The translations under genes were made by a program, and so were the position numbers. Positions 44,625 through 53,088 of a stretch of DNA of 64,000 nt are shown here, in pieces. The notes below the pieces were generated by a model. The model saw only the letters and a program-made list of their open reading frames with translations. It was not told where the DNA came from and searched no databases. The DNA comes from Martinezella calliandrae (GTDB taxonomy: Bacteria; Pseudomonadota; Alphaproteobacteria; Rhizobiales; Rhizobiaceae), in contig NZ_JARFYN010000004.1 in NCBI RefSeq assembly GCF_030272695.1, forward strand, positions 124,001 to 188,000. The letters run 5' to 3'. Position 1 is the stretch's first letter, and each line of letters begins with the position of its first letter.

Positions 44625-45509
44625 TCAAGCAGCAGCCGCAAACGCCTTTTTGCCTTCGGCATCGAGCGCGGAAAACTCTTCATCGGATAGCGTGATGTTG
44701 ACCGCCGCAGTGTTCTCCTCGAGATGCTTGACCTTGCCGGTGCCGGGGATCGGCAGCATGACGGGGCTGCGCTTCAGGACCCAGGCGAGTGCGATCTGGC
44801 TCGGAGCAGCGCCATGCTTCTTGGCGATAGTGTCAAGCGGCGAGCCTTCCTTGGCGAGATCGCCGGCGGCGAGCGGGAACCAGGGAATGAAGCCGATATT
44901 GTGCTTTGCGCAGTAATCGAGCACGTCTTCGCTGGTGCGGTCGACGAGGTTGTAGCGGTTCTGCACCGTCGCCACCTTGAAACGCTTCGATGCGGCTTCA
45001 ATGTCGGCCACCGACACTTCGCTGAGGCCCGCATGGCGAATGATCTTGGCATCGAGCAGCGACTTGACGGCATCAAACTGTTCGGCTGCCGGCACCTTCG
45101 GGTCGATACGGTGAAGCTGCCAGAGATCAATCTGTTCGACACCGAGATTGCGCAGACTCTTATGCGCCTGCTGGATCAGATATTCCGGGCGGCCGACCGG
45201 AACCCAGACGTTGGGACCAGTACGGGTCAGACCTGCCTTGGTGGCGATGACCATTTTGTCGTCGTAGGGGTGCAGTGCTTCCTTGATCAGACGTTCGGAA
45301 ACGTCGGGACCGTAGGAATCGGCAGTATCGATAAAGTCGATGCCTAGGCCTGGGAGGCGCTTGAGGGTGCGGACGGCTTCGTCATGGTCCTCCGGCTCGC
45401 CCCATATGCCGAAACCGGTGATGCGCATGGCGCCGAAGCCGAGGCGATTGACGGTGAGATCTCCGCCGATCTTGAATTGACCGGACTTGGCTGCGTTGAA
45501 ATCTGACAT
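44625..45509 (-). CDS. Aldo/keto reductase family oxidoreductase
   Basis: NADPH-dependent aldo/keto reductase, 294 residues. Catalytic tetrad residues are visible: Asp and Tyr in [10 protein letters not shown], Lys in MVIATKAGL and His in LWQLHRIDP, plus the C-terminal NADPH-binding [13 protein letters not shown]. The start [10 protein letters not shown] is chosen for GGGAC eight bases upstream. It follows the SDR gene by about 28 bases in the same direction, so the two are probably co-transcribed and both regulated by the divergent LysR gene. Substrate unknown. Confidence 0.9.
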   Translation of the reverse strand: MSDFNAAKSGQFKIGGDLTVNRLGFGAMRITGFGIWGEPEDHDEAVRTLKRLPGLGIDFIDTADSYGPDVSERLIKEALHPYDDKMVIATKAGLTRTGPNVWVPVGRPEYLIQQAHKSLRNLGVEQIDLWQLHRIDPKVPAAEQFDAVKSLLDAKIIRHAGLSEVSVADIEAASKRFKVATVQNRYNLVDRTSEDVLDYCAKHNIGFIPWFPLAAGDLAKEGSPLDTIAKKHGAAPSQIALAWVLKRSPVMLPIPGTGKVKHLEENTAAVNITLSDEEFSALDAEGKKAFAAAA

Positions 45510-45537
45510 GGTTTTCGTCCCTATAGTCTGGTTGACA

Positions 45538-46386
45538 TTAATCAAAATCCGTAGAAGCCGAGACTTGTTCCCAGGCGTCGAACTCGCTTTTCAGCAGGCC
45601 GAGCTTTTCGCGAACGAGACTGATGGCGTCGCGGCCTAACAGGAGATGGGTCGGCGGGTTGTCGGATGCAATGAGTTTCAGCATAACTTGCGCCGCCTTC
45701 TTCGGGTCGCCAGGCTGTTTGCCGCTGCGCTCGAGACGGCGCTGACGCAGAGGCTCGAAGACCTCGTCGTAATCTGGGATCGAGCGCTCGGCGCGCACCA
45801 TAGAGCGACCGGCCCAATCGGTGCGGAAGCCGCCCGGTTCGGCGGCGGTCACATGGATACCGAAGCTTTTGACCTCTTTCCCTAGGCTTTCGGAAATCCC
45901 TTCCAGCGCGAACTTGCTGCCATGATAGAAGGAAATGCCGGGAAGTGTGATGATGCCTCCCATCGATGTGATGTTGAGGATGTGGCCGGCCCGGCGCTCG
46001 CGCATATAAGGCAGTACCGCCTGGATGACGGCAACGGGGCCGAAGACGTTGACTTCGAACTGGCGGCGCAACTCGTCGATCGTCGATTCCTCGACCAAAC
46101 CTTCATGCCCATAGCCGGCATTATTGACGAGAACGTCGATCGGGGCGATCTCGTTTTCGACCGCGGCGATAACGGGAGCGATGGCTGCGGTATCGGTGAC
46201 GTCGAATAGCTTGCCAAAGGCGGAGCCTGGTTTCAGCGCTTCGAACTCGGCGCGGTCAGCTTCCTTGCGCAGCGTGCCGACAACCTTATGGCCGTCGGCA
46301 AGGGCGGCCTCGGCAAGCGCCCGCCCGAAGCCGGAGGAAACTCCGGTGATGAAAAAGGTCTTGGTATCGGTTTTTGTGCCGGGCAT
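45538..46386 (-). CDS. Short-chain dehydrogenase/reductase
   Basis: A 282-residue classical SDR. Cofactor motif [14 protein letters not shown], active-site Ser in ITSMGG and YHGSK (Tyr and Lys) are intact, giving an active oxidoreductase. The LeuArgArg-containing C-terminus is typical of the retinol-dehydrogenase-like SDR group common in rhizobia. The start MPGTKTDTK is preferred because AGGA lies ten bases upstream. First gene of the SDR-AKR pair; the divergent LysR regulator starts 131 bases away across an inverted-repeat operator. Confidence 0.9.
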   Translation of the reverse strand: MPGTKTDTKTFFITGVSSGFGRALAEAALADGHKVVGTLRKEADRAEFEALKPGSAFGKLFDVTDTAAIAPVIAAVENEIAPIDVLVNNAGYGHEGLVEESTIDELRRQFEVNVFGPVAVIQAVLPYMRERRAGHILNITSMGGIITLPGISFYHGSKFALEGISESLGKEVKSFGIHVTAAEPGGFRTDWAGRSMVRAERSIPDYDEVFEPLRQRRLERSGKQPGDPKKAAQVMLKLIASDNPPTHLLLGRDAISLVREKLGLLKSEFDAWEQVSASTDFD

Positions 46387-46434
46387 GGCGATGTCTTCCT
46401 GTTGAGTAATATGAGGATAGGCCAAGTCGACATT

Positions 46435-46456
46435 TTCGATAATCTCATCAATCGAA
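46435..46456. promoter_or_regulatory. Inverted repeat TTCGAT-N10-ATCGAA, candidate LysR operator
   Basis: TTCGAT at 46435-46440 and ATCGAA at 46451-46456 form a perfect inverted repeat with a ten-base spacer, in the 131-base gap between the divergent SDR and LysR genes. Form and placement fit LysR-type operators, which have interrupted dyads of this size. The binding protein is inferred. Confidence 0.55.
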
Positions 46457-46517
46457 GATGGCCTTTTTAGAAAAACTGATTAATTTCGAGCGAAAAGTGA
46501 ACCGTTCGGAGAGCTGC

Positions 46518-47447
46518 ATGCGGCAGGACGTGTTGGACGGGCTGGTGACCTTCGTCATCGTCGCGGAGGAAAAGAGCTTTTCAGCGGCGGCCGTGCGTCT
46601 CGGCGTGTCGCCATCGGCAGTCAGCCAGTCGATCAGCAAGCTGGAAGGCCGGATGCGGCTTGCACTCTTCAACCGCACCACCCGCAGCGTCAGCCTGACC
46701 GAGGCGGGCCTGCGCTATCTCGAACGCGTCGTGCCTGCGGTGCACGATCTGACGGTCGCCGCCCAGGAACTTGGCGAGTCGGTCGATAGGCCGGCCGGAC
46801 TGCTGCGCATCAACGTAGCGCGCGCCGGCTTTATGATCGCACTTCAACCGATCCTGCGCGATTTCCTCGACGCCTATCCGGAAATCGAGCTGGAGGTGCG
46901 CATCGAAGGCTTGTTGGTTGATATCGTCGGCCAAGGGTTCGATGCCGGAATCCGCTTTGGCGATCTGGTGCAGCGCGATATGGTGGCGGTGAAGATCGGG
47001 CCGGCGATATCGGCCCATATCATTGCCGCACCCAGCTATCTCGGCCGATACGGAATTCCGAAACATCCGCGCGATCTGCTTAACCACAATTGCGTCGGCT
47101 TCCGCCATTCCTCCAGTGGCCAGGTCGAGCGCTGGGAATTCGAAAACGGCGACGAGAAGATCGAGCTTGCCGTCAACGGCCGGCTGATCCTCAACGATTC
47201 CGCGGCGCTGACGCAGGCAGCACTCGACGGCATCGGCATCGCCTATATGATCAACGGCTATATCGACCGATTTCTCGACGACGGGCGGCTGGTACGCATC
47301 CTCTCCGATTGGAGTCCGGCGCTCGCAGGCTTGACGCTATATTACCCCGACCGCCGCCGCGTGCCGGCGAAGCTTAGGGCATTAATCGACTTCCTGCGCC
47401 ACCGGCGGCATTTCGAACCGCCGCAGACGGCAGGTGCCCTGACTTGA
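46518..47447 (+). CDS. LysR-type transcriptional regulator
   Basis: A 309-residue regulator of ordinary LysR length. The HTH is at about residues 3-60 (LVTFVIVAEEKSFSAAAVRL, SPSAVSQSISKLEGRMRLAL), then an effector domain with LLRINVARAGF, GQGFDAGIRFGDLVQRDMVA and DDGRLVRILSDWSPALAGLT. The start MRQDVLDGL is chosen because GGAGA stands about six bases upstream; an ATG at 46458 would place the operator-flanking sequence inside the gene. It likely controls the divergent SDR-AKR pair and itself. Confidence 0.9.
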   Translation: MRQDVLDGLVTFVIVAEEKSFSAAAVRLGVSPSAVSQSISKLEGRMRLALFNRTTRSVSLTEAGLRYLERVVPAVHDLTVAAQELGESVDRPAGLLRINVARAGFMIALQPILRDFLDAYPEIELEVRIEGLLVDIVGQGFDAGIRFGDLVQRDMVAVKIGPAISAHIIAAPSYLGRYGIPKHPRDLLNHNCVGFRHSSSGQVERWEFENGDEKIELAVNGRLILNDSAALTQAALDGIGIAYMINGYIDRFLDDGRLVRILSDWSPALAGLTLYYPDRRRVPAKLRALIDFLRHRRHFEPPQTAGALT

Positions 47448-47449
47448 AA

Positions 47450-48103
47450 TCAGCGATTGGCTTTGCGTTGCCGCAACAAACTGCCGAGATCGGCGAGCGC
47501 AGTCCAGAGCTGTTCGAGCACGTGACGGGCGAAATCCTGTAGTGACAGCTCCCGCGGCCCTTCGTTCCAGCGCTCGCCACCGATGCGTAGCGTGCTGACG
47601 ACGATCGTCGATAGCATGCGCAGGCGGAACCGCTCTTCTTCATTGCCACCGGAGCGGGCGAAAAGCGCATCCGTCAGCTTTCGTTCCAGCTTGGCGTATT
47701 TCAACTGATCGCGAGCGCAAAGCGCCGGCGTATTGCGGATCAAAGTTGCTAATGCGAGGCGCTGCGGATCCGAAGTGGCGGCAAGCAGCGCCGAGGTTAG
47801 CGCGCCCTCAATGACCTCGACGATCGATGCGTCCTTGGGCTGCGCGGCGATGGCATCGGCCAGATCGTCGGAGAAGCTGTCCTGCCAGGCGAAGACCACC
47901 TCTTCCTTGCTCGGGAAATAATCGAAGAAGCTGCGCTTGGAGACATCGGCGGCCTCGGTGATGTCCTCGATCGTCGTGCCGTCGAAGCCGCGTTCGAGGA
48001 ACAGCGTTAGGGCCACCGCCTCGATGCGCTCGCGTGTCTGGCGGCGCTTGCGTTCGCGCCGGCCTTCCTTCACTTCGCCGTCGATCTCTTTCACATCCGC
48101 CAT
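47450..48103 (-). CDS. TetR-family transcriptional regulator
   Basis: A 217-residue TetR protein. The HTH is at residues about 22-68 (TRERIEAVALTLFLERGFDG, IEDITEAADVSKRSFFDYFP). The ligand domain contains DLADAIAAQPKDASI and LSTIVVSTLRIGGERWNEG. It stands 14 bases after the methyltransferase gene in the same direction, so both are probably in one transcript, giving autoregulation from the upstream promoter. Ligand unknown. Confidence 0.88.
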   Translation of the reverse strand: MADVKEIDGEVKEGRRERKRRQTRERIEAVALTLFLERGFDGTTIEDITEAADVSKRSFFDYFPSKEEVVFAWQDSFSDDLADAIAAQPKDASIVEVIEGALTSALLAATSDPQRLALATLIRNTPALCARDQLKYAKLERKLTDALFARSGGNEEERFRLRMLSTIVVSTLRIGGERWNEGPRELSLQDFARHVLEQLWTALADLGSLLRQRKANR

Positions 48104-48117
48104 GAACTACCCCCAAG

Positions 48118-48816
48118 CTATGCACCCGCTTCCGGCCGCCCCAGGTCGACCGCGCCGGTTTCTACAGCATGGGCCGCAATTCCAGCGTCCTTTTCCCTGC
48201 TAGGATATTTGGAGCGATCGATCGAGGTCTCCAATGGTTTGCTGCGCGAAATCCGATAGACGCCAGCCGGCGGAATGTTGCGTACCGTGCCGCCGACGCG
48301 CGCCGCTTTCAGGCCGAGACGATCGAGGATCGGCCGCGGCACCGGACAGCGCGGCCCGTAAGTGAACTGATAGAAGGCCGCACCGGACCTCATCGTCGCA
48401 AACGCCCCCTCGACGATCGCGGCGATCTTATCCGGAGACATAGAGAGCAACGGCAAGCCGCTGACGACGGCGCCGAAGGGTGCATCGGCAAAGAGGCAGC
48501 ATTGTGCGAGCTCCGCCGCATCCATTTGCACCACGCGCGCCTCGGGAAAGCGGCCTCGCAGCCGGACGGCAAATTCCTCGCCAAATTCGATCAACGTCAA
48601 GTCGTTCTCCGGGATGCCGCGGGCGAGCAGTGCCCGTGTGAAGACGCCGGTACCGGGGCCGAGCTCAAGAATCGGGCCATCGAGCGGTTCAATCTCCTGC
48701 GTCATCAACCGGGCCAATCGTTCACCGGACGGCGCGATCGCCGCGACACGCATCGGATCGCTCACCCAGGAGCGGAAGAACCGAACGAAATCGGCGCATG
48801 TCGTCTTTGTCGTCAT
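48118..48816 (-). CDS. PmtA-like phospholipid N-methyltransferase
   Basis: A 232-residue class I SAM-dependent methyltransferase resembling the rhizobial PmtA family, which methylates phosphatidylethanolamine toward phosphatidylcholine. Motif I is ILELGPGTGVFTRALLARG, with post-I LIEFGEEFAVRL, VVQMDAAELAQ, and VVSGLPLLSMSPDKIAA, the last being close to the PmtA V-S-G-L-P/F segment. Start MTTKTTCADFVRFFRSW. Co-transcribed with the downstream TetR gene. Family assignment is good, but substrate is inferred. Confidence 0.78.
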   Translation of the reverse strand: MTTKTTCADFVRFFRSWVSDPMRVAAIAPSGERLARLMTQEIEPLDGPILELGPGTGVFTRALLARGIPENDLTLIEFGEEFAVRLRGRFPEARVVQMDAAELAQCCLFADAPFGAVVSGLPLLSMSPDKIAAIVEGAFATMRSGAAFYQFTYGPRCPVPRPILDRLGLKAARVGGTVRNIPPAGVYRISRSKPLETSIDRSKYPSREKDAGIAAHAVETGAVDLGRPEAGA

Positions 48817-48966
48817 CCCAGGAATCCAATCTGCAGCAAAGATTTCGAATATGGACGCGATTGAGGTCCGAGCAGCGTGGCAATTCGAAGGCACGGCGGG
48901 CAATTGCACGGCCAATATTGCTGATATGCAAACCATAATCGCGAACCTTTCCTTATCTATGTATTT

Positions 48967-48981
48967 TTGCATTAAGTGCAA
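48967..48981. promoter_or_regulatory. TTGCA-N5-TGCAA palindrome upstream of the methyltransferase/TetR pair
   Basis: TTGCA and TGCAA flank TTAAG in an AT-rich stretch (48950-49020) that separates the methyltransferase/TetR unit from the degraded SDR gene. It is a plausible TetR or promoter-proximal site; the assignment is inference only. Confidence 0.35.
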
Positions 48982-49032
48982 TAATATACTTTATACAGAA
49001 ATGTACAAAATTCGTTCCCCCCGGAGATCCTC

Positions 49033-49954
49033 ATGCCGCATGGGACCGTAAAAGACATTCCCTCGCAAGTTCGCCGCATCGCCCTCGTCACCGGTGCCAC
49101 CAGCGGCATCGGCTATGAAACCGCCAAAGCACTGGCAGGTGCCGGCACCAAAATGATCATAGCCTCGCGCAACGAACGCAACGGCGCCGTAGTGCTGGCC
49201 GAAATCCGCGCGCCGACATCGCCTTCGAGCCGCGCGATCTCGCCAACCTCGAGTCCGTCGCCCGCGCCGCCAAGAGCATCAGCTTTCCGTGCCGCAGATC
49301 GACCTGCTCATCAACTATGCCGGCATCATGGCCATTCCGGACAGGCACGAAACGGAAGACGGCTTCGAGATGCAGATGGGGGCCATTTCGGGCATTTCGC
49401 CTTGAACATGCAACAGTTGCCGAGAGTCCTCGCCGCCGCGAACCCGCGTGTGGTTACTGTCAGCAGCCTGGCGCATCGCAACGGCAAGATCAATTTCGAC
49501 GATCTGCAATGGAAGAAAGGCTACAGTTCCTGGCGCGCCTATTGCCAATCGAAGCTGGCGACGTTGATGTTTAGCCTCGAATTCGACCGGATCGCCCGCG
49601 TTGAAGACTGGAGCCTGATGAGCACGGCCGCTCATCCTCGATTCGCCGTTACCGGCTTGCAAAGCACTGGCCCGCGGCCGTAACAGACCGGGTCTTCTTG
49701 AAGTGTTCGGCAAATTGATTGAACCGGTCCTGTCGCAATCCGCCGCGGCAGGTGCATTGCCGACATTTTCGCCGCGACGTCGCCGAGCGCAGAGGGCGGC
49801 GTCATGTATGGTCCTGATGGCATTTATGAATTGAAGGGGCCGCCCGTCCTCCAAGATCGTGCCGCATGCACAGGGCACGGCGATCTGGCGGCGTCTTTGG
49901 CAGGTATCGGAGCAACTGACCGGGTTGAGAATGCCAGCACCTGTCACGGCCTAG
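49033..49954 (+). pseudogene. Degraded short-chain dehydrogenase gene
   Basis: Starting with a CGGAG site and MPHGTVKDIPSQ, the frame shows IALVTGATSGIGYETAKAL but moves to a second frame at about 49205 (ADIAFEPRDLANLESVARA) and a third near 49295 (VPQIDLLINYAGIMAIPDRH, with NYAG for NNAG). It returns near 49390 to FGHFALNMQQL with AYCQSKLATLMFSLE. The final part (SAEGGVMYGPDGIYELKGPP, then AQGTAIWRRLWQVSEQL) ends at the TAG at 49952-49954, again across frames. There are at least four frame changes, so this is decaying DNA rather than a single error. Confidence 0.75.
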
Positions 49955-50030
49955 CTGCATCCCTTTCCCGCATGAGCCGAATCCTTCCAAGGCTTCGATC
50001 GCTTGCGCGACACGGAATCGTGGGATATGT

Positions 50031-50055
50031 AGATAGATAGGAAGCCTATCTATCT
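50031..50055. promoter_or_regulatory. 11-bp perfect inverted repeat before marR-MFS operon
   Basis: AGATAGATAGG (50031-50041) and CCTATCTATCT (50045-50055) form a perfect palindrome around AAG, directly upstream of the MarR ATG at 50064. Location and 25-base size fit a MarR dimer operator, with autoregulation and derepression of the efflux gene likely. Confidence 0.65.
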
Positions 50056-50063
50056 TGTTGATC

Positions 50064-50513
50064 ATGCGCGAAACCGGACGTCTCCAGGACCTAGAAGAGG
50101 CTGTGGCGCTTGCCGAAGCGTTGCGTCCTGCCCTGCATCGCCTCTATCGCCAGCTGCGACGCGAGGTCGAAGATCCAGGCATTTCGCCGCTGCACGCTCT
50201 TCTCCTCGTCGCCATCCTGCGGCAGCCGGGCATTGGCGTCGCAGAGCTGGCGCGGCTGGAGAAACTGCGCGGGCCAACGATATCGGGACACATCAAGGCG
50301 ATGGAGCGCGAAGGCCTCGTCACCCGCGCCCCTCCCGATCCGAAAGACCGGCGGCGTAGCAGTCTGATCGTCACGGACAAGGGACGAGCTTTGATTAAAG
50401 ACATGAAACAGCGGCGGACCGACTGGCTCGCCTTCGAACTCGCCAAATTATCGCCTGAGGCGCGCGCCGCGATCCGCGCCGCTGTCGGCCCGCTCGGGGA
50501 TATCGGACAATGA
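50064..50513 (+). CDS. MarR-family regulator
   Basis: A 149-residue winged-helix regulator. The HTH/wing lies at about residues 50-110 (HALLLVAILRQPGIGVAELA, LRGPTISGHIKAMEREGLVT, PPDPKDRRRSSLIVTDKG), the signature MarR DxRxxxxxxT pattern. The start is uncertain: ATG at 50064 follows the palindromic operator, and two in-frame TTG codons lie just upstream. Its stop overlaps the MFS ATG by four bases (ATGA), so it is translationally coupled. The likely target is the downstream MFS pump. Confidence 0.9.
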   Translation: MRETGRLQDLEEAVALAEALRPALHRLYRQLRREVEDPGISPLHALLLVAILRQPGIGVAELARLEKLRGPTISGHIKAMEREGLVTRAPPDPKDRRRSSLIVTDKGRALIKDMKQRRTDWLAFELAKLSPEARAAIRAAVGPLGDIGQ

Positions 50514-52066
50514 ACGCGCAAATTCAGCAAGCCGCTCCGAAACCGGCGCAAACCGAAGGCGACGCACCGGATCGCCGGGAAATCCGCGCGGTTATTCTCG
50601 GCCTGATGATCGTTCTCGGTCTCGGCGCCATCGACCAGAGCATCGTCGCGACCGCCCTGCCGCGCATCGTCAGCGATCTCGGCGGCGTCACGCATCTGTC
50701 CTGGGTGGTCAGTGCCTATGTGTTGGCCTCTACCAGCACCATGCCGCTTTATGGCAAGCTGAGCGACCAATACGGCCGCAAGCCCTTGATCTATGTGGCG
50801 ATCCTCATCTTCCTCCTCGGCTCGGTGCTGAGCGGCATGGCGCAGACGCTACTGCAGCTCATCATCTTCCGCGCCGTTCAGGGACTTGGCGCCGGCGGGC
50901 TGATGCCCCTGGCGCAGATCATCATCGGCGACCTCGTGCCGCCGGCCAAGCGCGGCCGCAACCAGGGCTCGATCGTCGCCGTCTTCGCCGTCTGCAGCAT
51001 CCTCGGACCGATCGTTGGCGGCATCATCACCGACCTCCTCTCCTGGCATTGGATCTTCTATGTCAACCTGCCGATCGGCGCAGTGGCGCTCGTGATGATC
51101 GGCCGCGCCCTGAAGCGGCCGCATGAGGCACGCAGCCGCCGCATCGACTATCTCGGCGCAGTGTTGCTAACCGCGTGCACGACTGGCTTGCTGCTGGCGC
51201 TCGCACTCGGCGGCAATGAATGGGCATGGAACTCGCCGCAGATTATCGGTCTTGCGACCGGTGCCCTGGTCCTCGGCATTCTCTTTGTCCTTCATATCCG
51301 CCACGAGCCGGAGCCGGTGTTGCCGCTCGACCTTTTCAGCAACAGACTGTTCGTCATCGCCTGCGTCGTGCTGGCCCTGACCTTTATGGGCATGCTTGGG
51401 GCGACCCTGTTCTTCCCGCTGTTCTTCCAGATGGTGATGGGCGCCAGCCCCTCGCATTCCGGCCTCTTGACCGGGCCGCTGATGATCGGCGTGGTCATCT
51501 CCTCGATCGTCAACGGTCGCGTGCTGCTGCAACGCTCCGGTCGCTACAAGCCCGCCCAGCTTTTCGGCCTCAGCCTCGCCACCGTGGCTTTCGCGGTGCT
51601 CGCCTGGGCAGCCGCCACCAGCCAGGGTTTTGGTGCAATCGAACCCTCGATCTTCGCGCTTGGCCTTGGACTTGGCCTAGTAATGCCGAACATGACGATC
51701 GCGGTGCAGAACGCGCTGCCTTACTCTCATCGCGGCGTCGGCACGGCAACGCTTGCCTTCTTCCGCTCGCTCGGCGGTCTCATCGGCGTCACCGGCTCCG
51801 GTGCGATCCTGGCGCATCGCGTACGGCAGGCAACGGGGCCGTCCGGGAGCCTCGATATGTCATCGCTGACCGAAAGCGGTCTCAGGCAGCTCTCCACAGC
51901 ATCGCCGGAAACCCATGCCACTGCAATAGCGCTCTACCGCCACGCCATCGCCATGGCCTTCGCCACCGGAACGGTCATCGTGGCGGTGGCTTTGGTCGTG
52001 CTGTTGTTCTTGCCGGAATTGCCGCTAAGGACGCATCATGGCGATGGCGCCCAGCCGCCACGCTAA
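50510..52066 (+). CDS. MFS efflux transporter, DHA2 (EmrB/QacA) family
   Basis: A 518-residue multidrug efflux-type transporter with fourteen predicted spans. Motifs: DQSIVATALPRIVSDLGG in span 1, the A-like loop GKLSDQYGRKP, motif C-like GPIVGGIITDLLSWHWIFYVNLPIG. N-terminal residues 1-25 are charged and cytoplasmic. Overlaps marR. Drug/proton antiport of small amphipathic compounds is typical of the family; no membrane-fusion partner gene (EmrA-like) is adjacent, so it works alone or with a distant partner. Confidence 0.92.
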   Translation: MNAQIQQAAPKPAQTEGDAPDRREIRAVILGLMIVLGLGAIDQSIVATALPRIVSDLGGVTHLSWVVSAYVLASTSTMPLYGKLSDQYGRKPLIYVAILIFLLGSVLSGMAQTLLQLIIFRAVQGLGAGGLMPLAQIIIGDLVPPAKRGRNQGSIVAVFAVCSILGPIVGGIITDLLSWHWIFYVNLPIGAVALVMIGRALKRPHEARSRRIDYLGAVLLTACTTGLLLALALGGNEWAWNSPQIIGLATGALVLGILFVLHIRHEPEPVLPLDLFSNRLFVIACVVLALTFMGMLGATLFFPLFFQMVMGASPSHSGLLTGPLMIGVVISSIVNGRVLLQRSGRYKPAQLFGLSLATVAFAVLAWAAATSQGFGAIEPSIFALGLGLGLVMPNMTIAVQNALPYSHRGVGTATLAFFRSLGGLIGVTGSGAILAHRVRQATGPSGSLDMSSLTESGLRQLSTASPETHATAIALYRHAIAMAFATGTVIVAVALVVLLFLPELPLRTHHGDGAQPPR

Positions 52067-52170
52067 AGCGCGCCGCGATTTCTGGTATTTACTCCTTGCG
52101 CTTTAGCTCGTTGATGTTTGCGCATGTCGTTATCGCAAAACCACTGAACATTTTTGCGCGAAATGGCTTA
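52062..52170. repeat. Rhizobial intergenic palindromic element after the MFS gene
   Basis: GCTAAAGCGC (52062-52071, containing the MFS stop) and GCGCTTTAGC (52098-52107) form a perfect 10-base inverted pair. A second dyad lies just after it (about 52122-52167: TCGCAAAA opposite TTTTTGCGCGA). Segments of this form recur between genes in Rhizobium; only one copy is in this window. It probably acts as terminator for the MFS gene. Confidence 0.6.
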
Positions 52171-52268
52171 GGATCACCACACAAGCCCCAGGTAAGTCCT
52201 TCATCCTACGATCGACGGCATGATGTGAACGCCGCCCGCTCACCAGCCACATTGAGAAGGAACGACCG

Positions 52269-52943
52269 ATGGTCTCCGCACTGACGACGACCCGATTGCT
52301 CGCATCGCAAATGGCGCTTCAGTTGCTGCAGACGCCTGATACTTCGCAGGGTTCCAGCAGCGACCCGCTGTTGGAAAACAGCAGTGGCAGCGATCTCTCC
52401 AACCTGCCGTCACAATCACAGGCATCGCTCACGAGCATGCTCAACGGTCTGTCGGCAAATCAAACCGATAGCACGGCAGCGCAAGCCGATCCGGATATGA
52501 CCAGCAGCTCATTCATGGATCTTCTGAAACAGAACCTGCAGGACGCGGTCAAAAACGAAGGTGCGGGAGGCCAGGCACAGGCGATGCTCGATGCCCTCGA
52601 CACCGGCACGCTTTCAGTTTCCGACCCAACGAAAGGTGTTTCGATCAAGGCATGGGACGTCAATGCAGCCAGCGAGCAGGGCACGACCAGCAAGGCCGCC
52701 GACTCCATCCCCACCAGGGATTGGAACGACTTCCTGAAAGCCCATCTCGAACGCGGTTCCGATGGAACCTTCGTCAAGAACCCGGACGGCAGCTTCATCG
52801 ACAAGACCACCGGTAGCGAAGCTTATTTCGGCCAGGTCGGATCGCAGTACTACTACATCACCTGGCCGTCAGCGTCAGCCACCTCAGATACAAATGCATC
52901 GAGCTCAGATGCACCCGCGTCAGCCGATGAGGCGAACGCCTGA
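52269..52943 (+). CDS. Ser/Ala-rich hypothetical protein
   Basis: A 224-residue protein rich in Ser, Asp, Ala and Thr, without a signal peptide or membrane span. It starts MVSALTTTRLLASQMALQLLQ and continues through a low-complexity segment (DPLLENSSGSDLSNLPSQSQ); it has a middle QNLQDAVKNEGAGGQAQAML and a C-terminal region SYFGxVGSQYYYITW-like (EAYFGQVGSQYYYITWPSAS). AAGGAAC precedes ATG. No family recognised. Its acidic, disordered-looking composition could suit a secreted or surface-associated protein, but this is speculation. Preceded by a repeat element, monocistronic. Confidence 0.6.
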   Translation: MVSALTTTRLLASQMALQLLQTPDTSQGSSSDPLLENSSGSDLSNLPSQSQASLTSMLNGLSANQTDSTAAQADPDMTSSSFMDLLKQNLQDAVKNEGAGGQAQAMLDALDTGTLSVSDPTKGVSIKAWDVNAASEQGTTSKAADSIPTRDWNDFLKAHLERGSDGTFVKNPDGSFIDKTTGSEAYFGQVGSQYYYITWPSASATSDTNASSSDAPASADEANA

Positions 52944-53088
52944 TCGTGGCAGGTGACATCTAGGCGACCGAGAAATCCTAACTTCGACGACCTCTCGCGG
53001 TTCATTTTTCGGCGACCTCCTTGCCCTACCTCCTTAGGCCGTGCCTCACTGATCGCCACCAAACGGCTTGCGCACAGGGAGGCATCGC

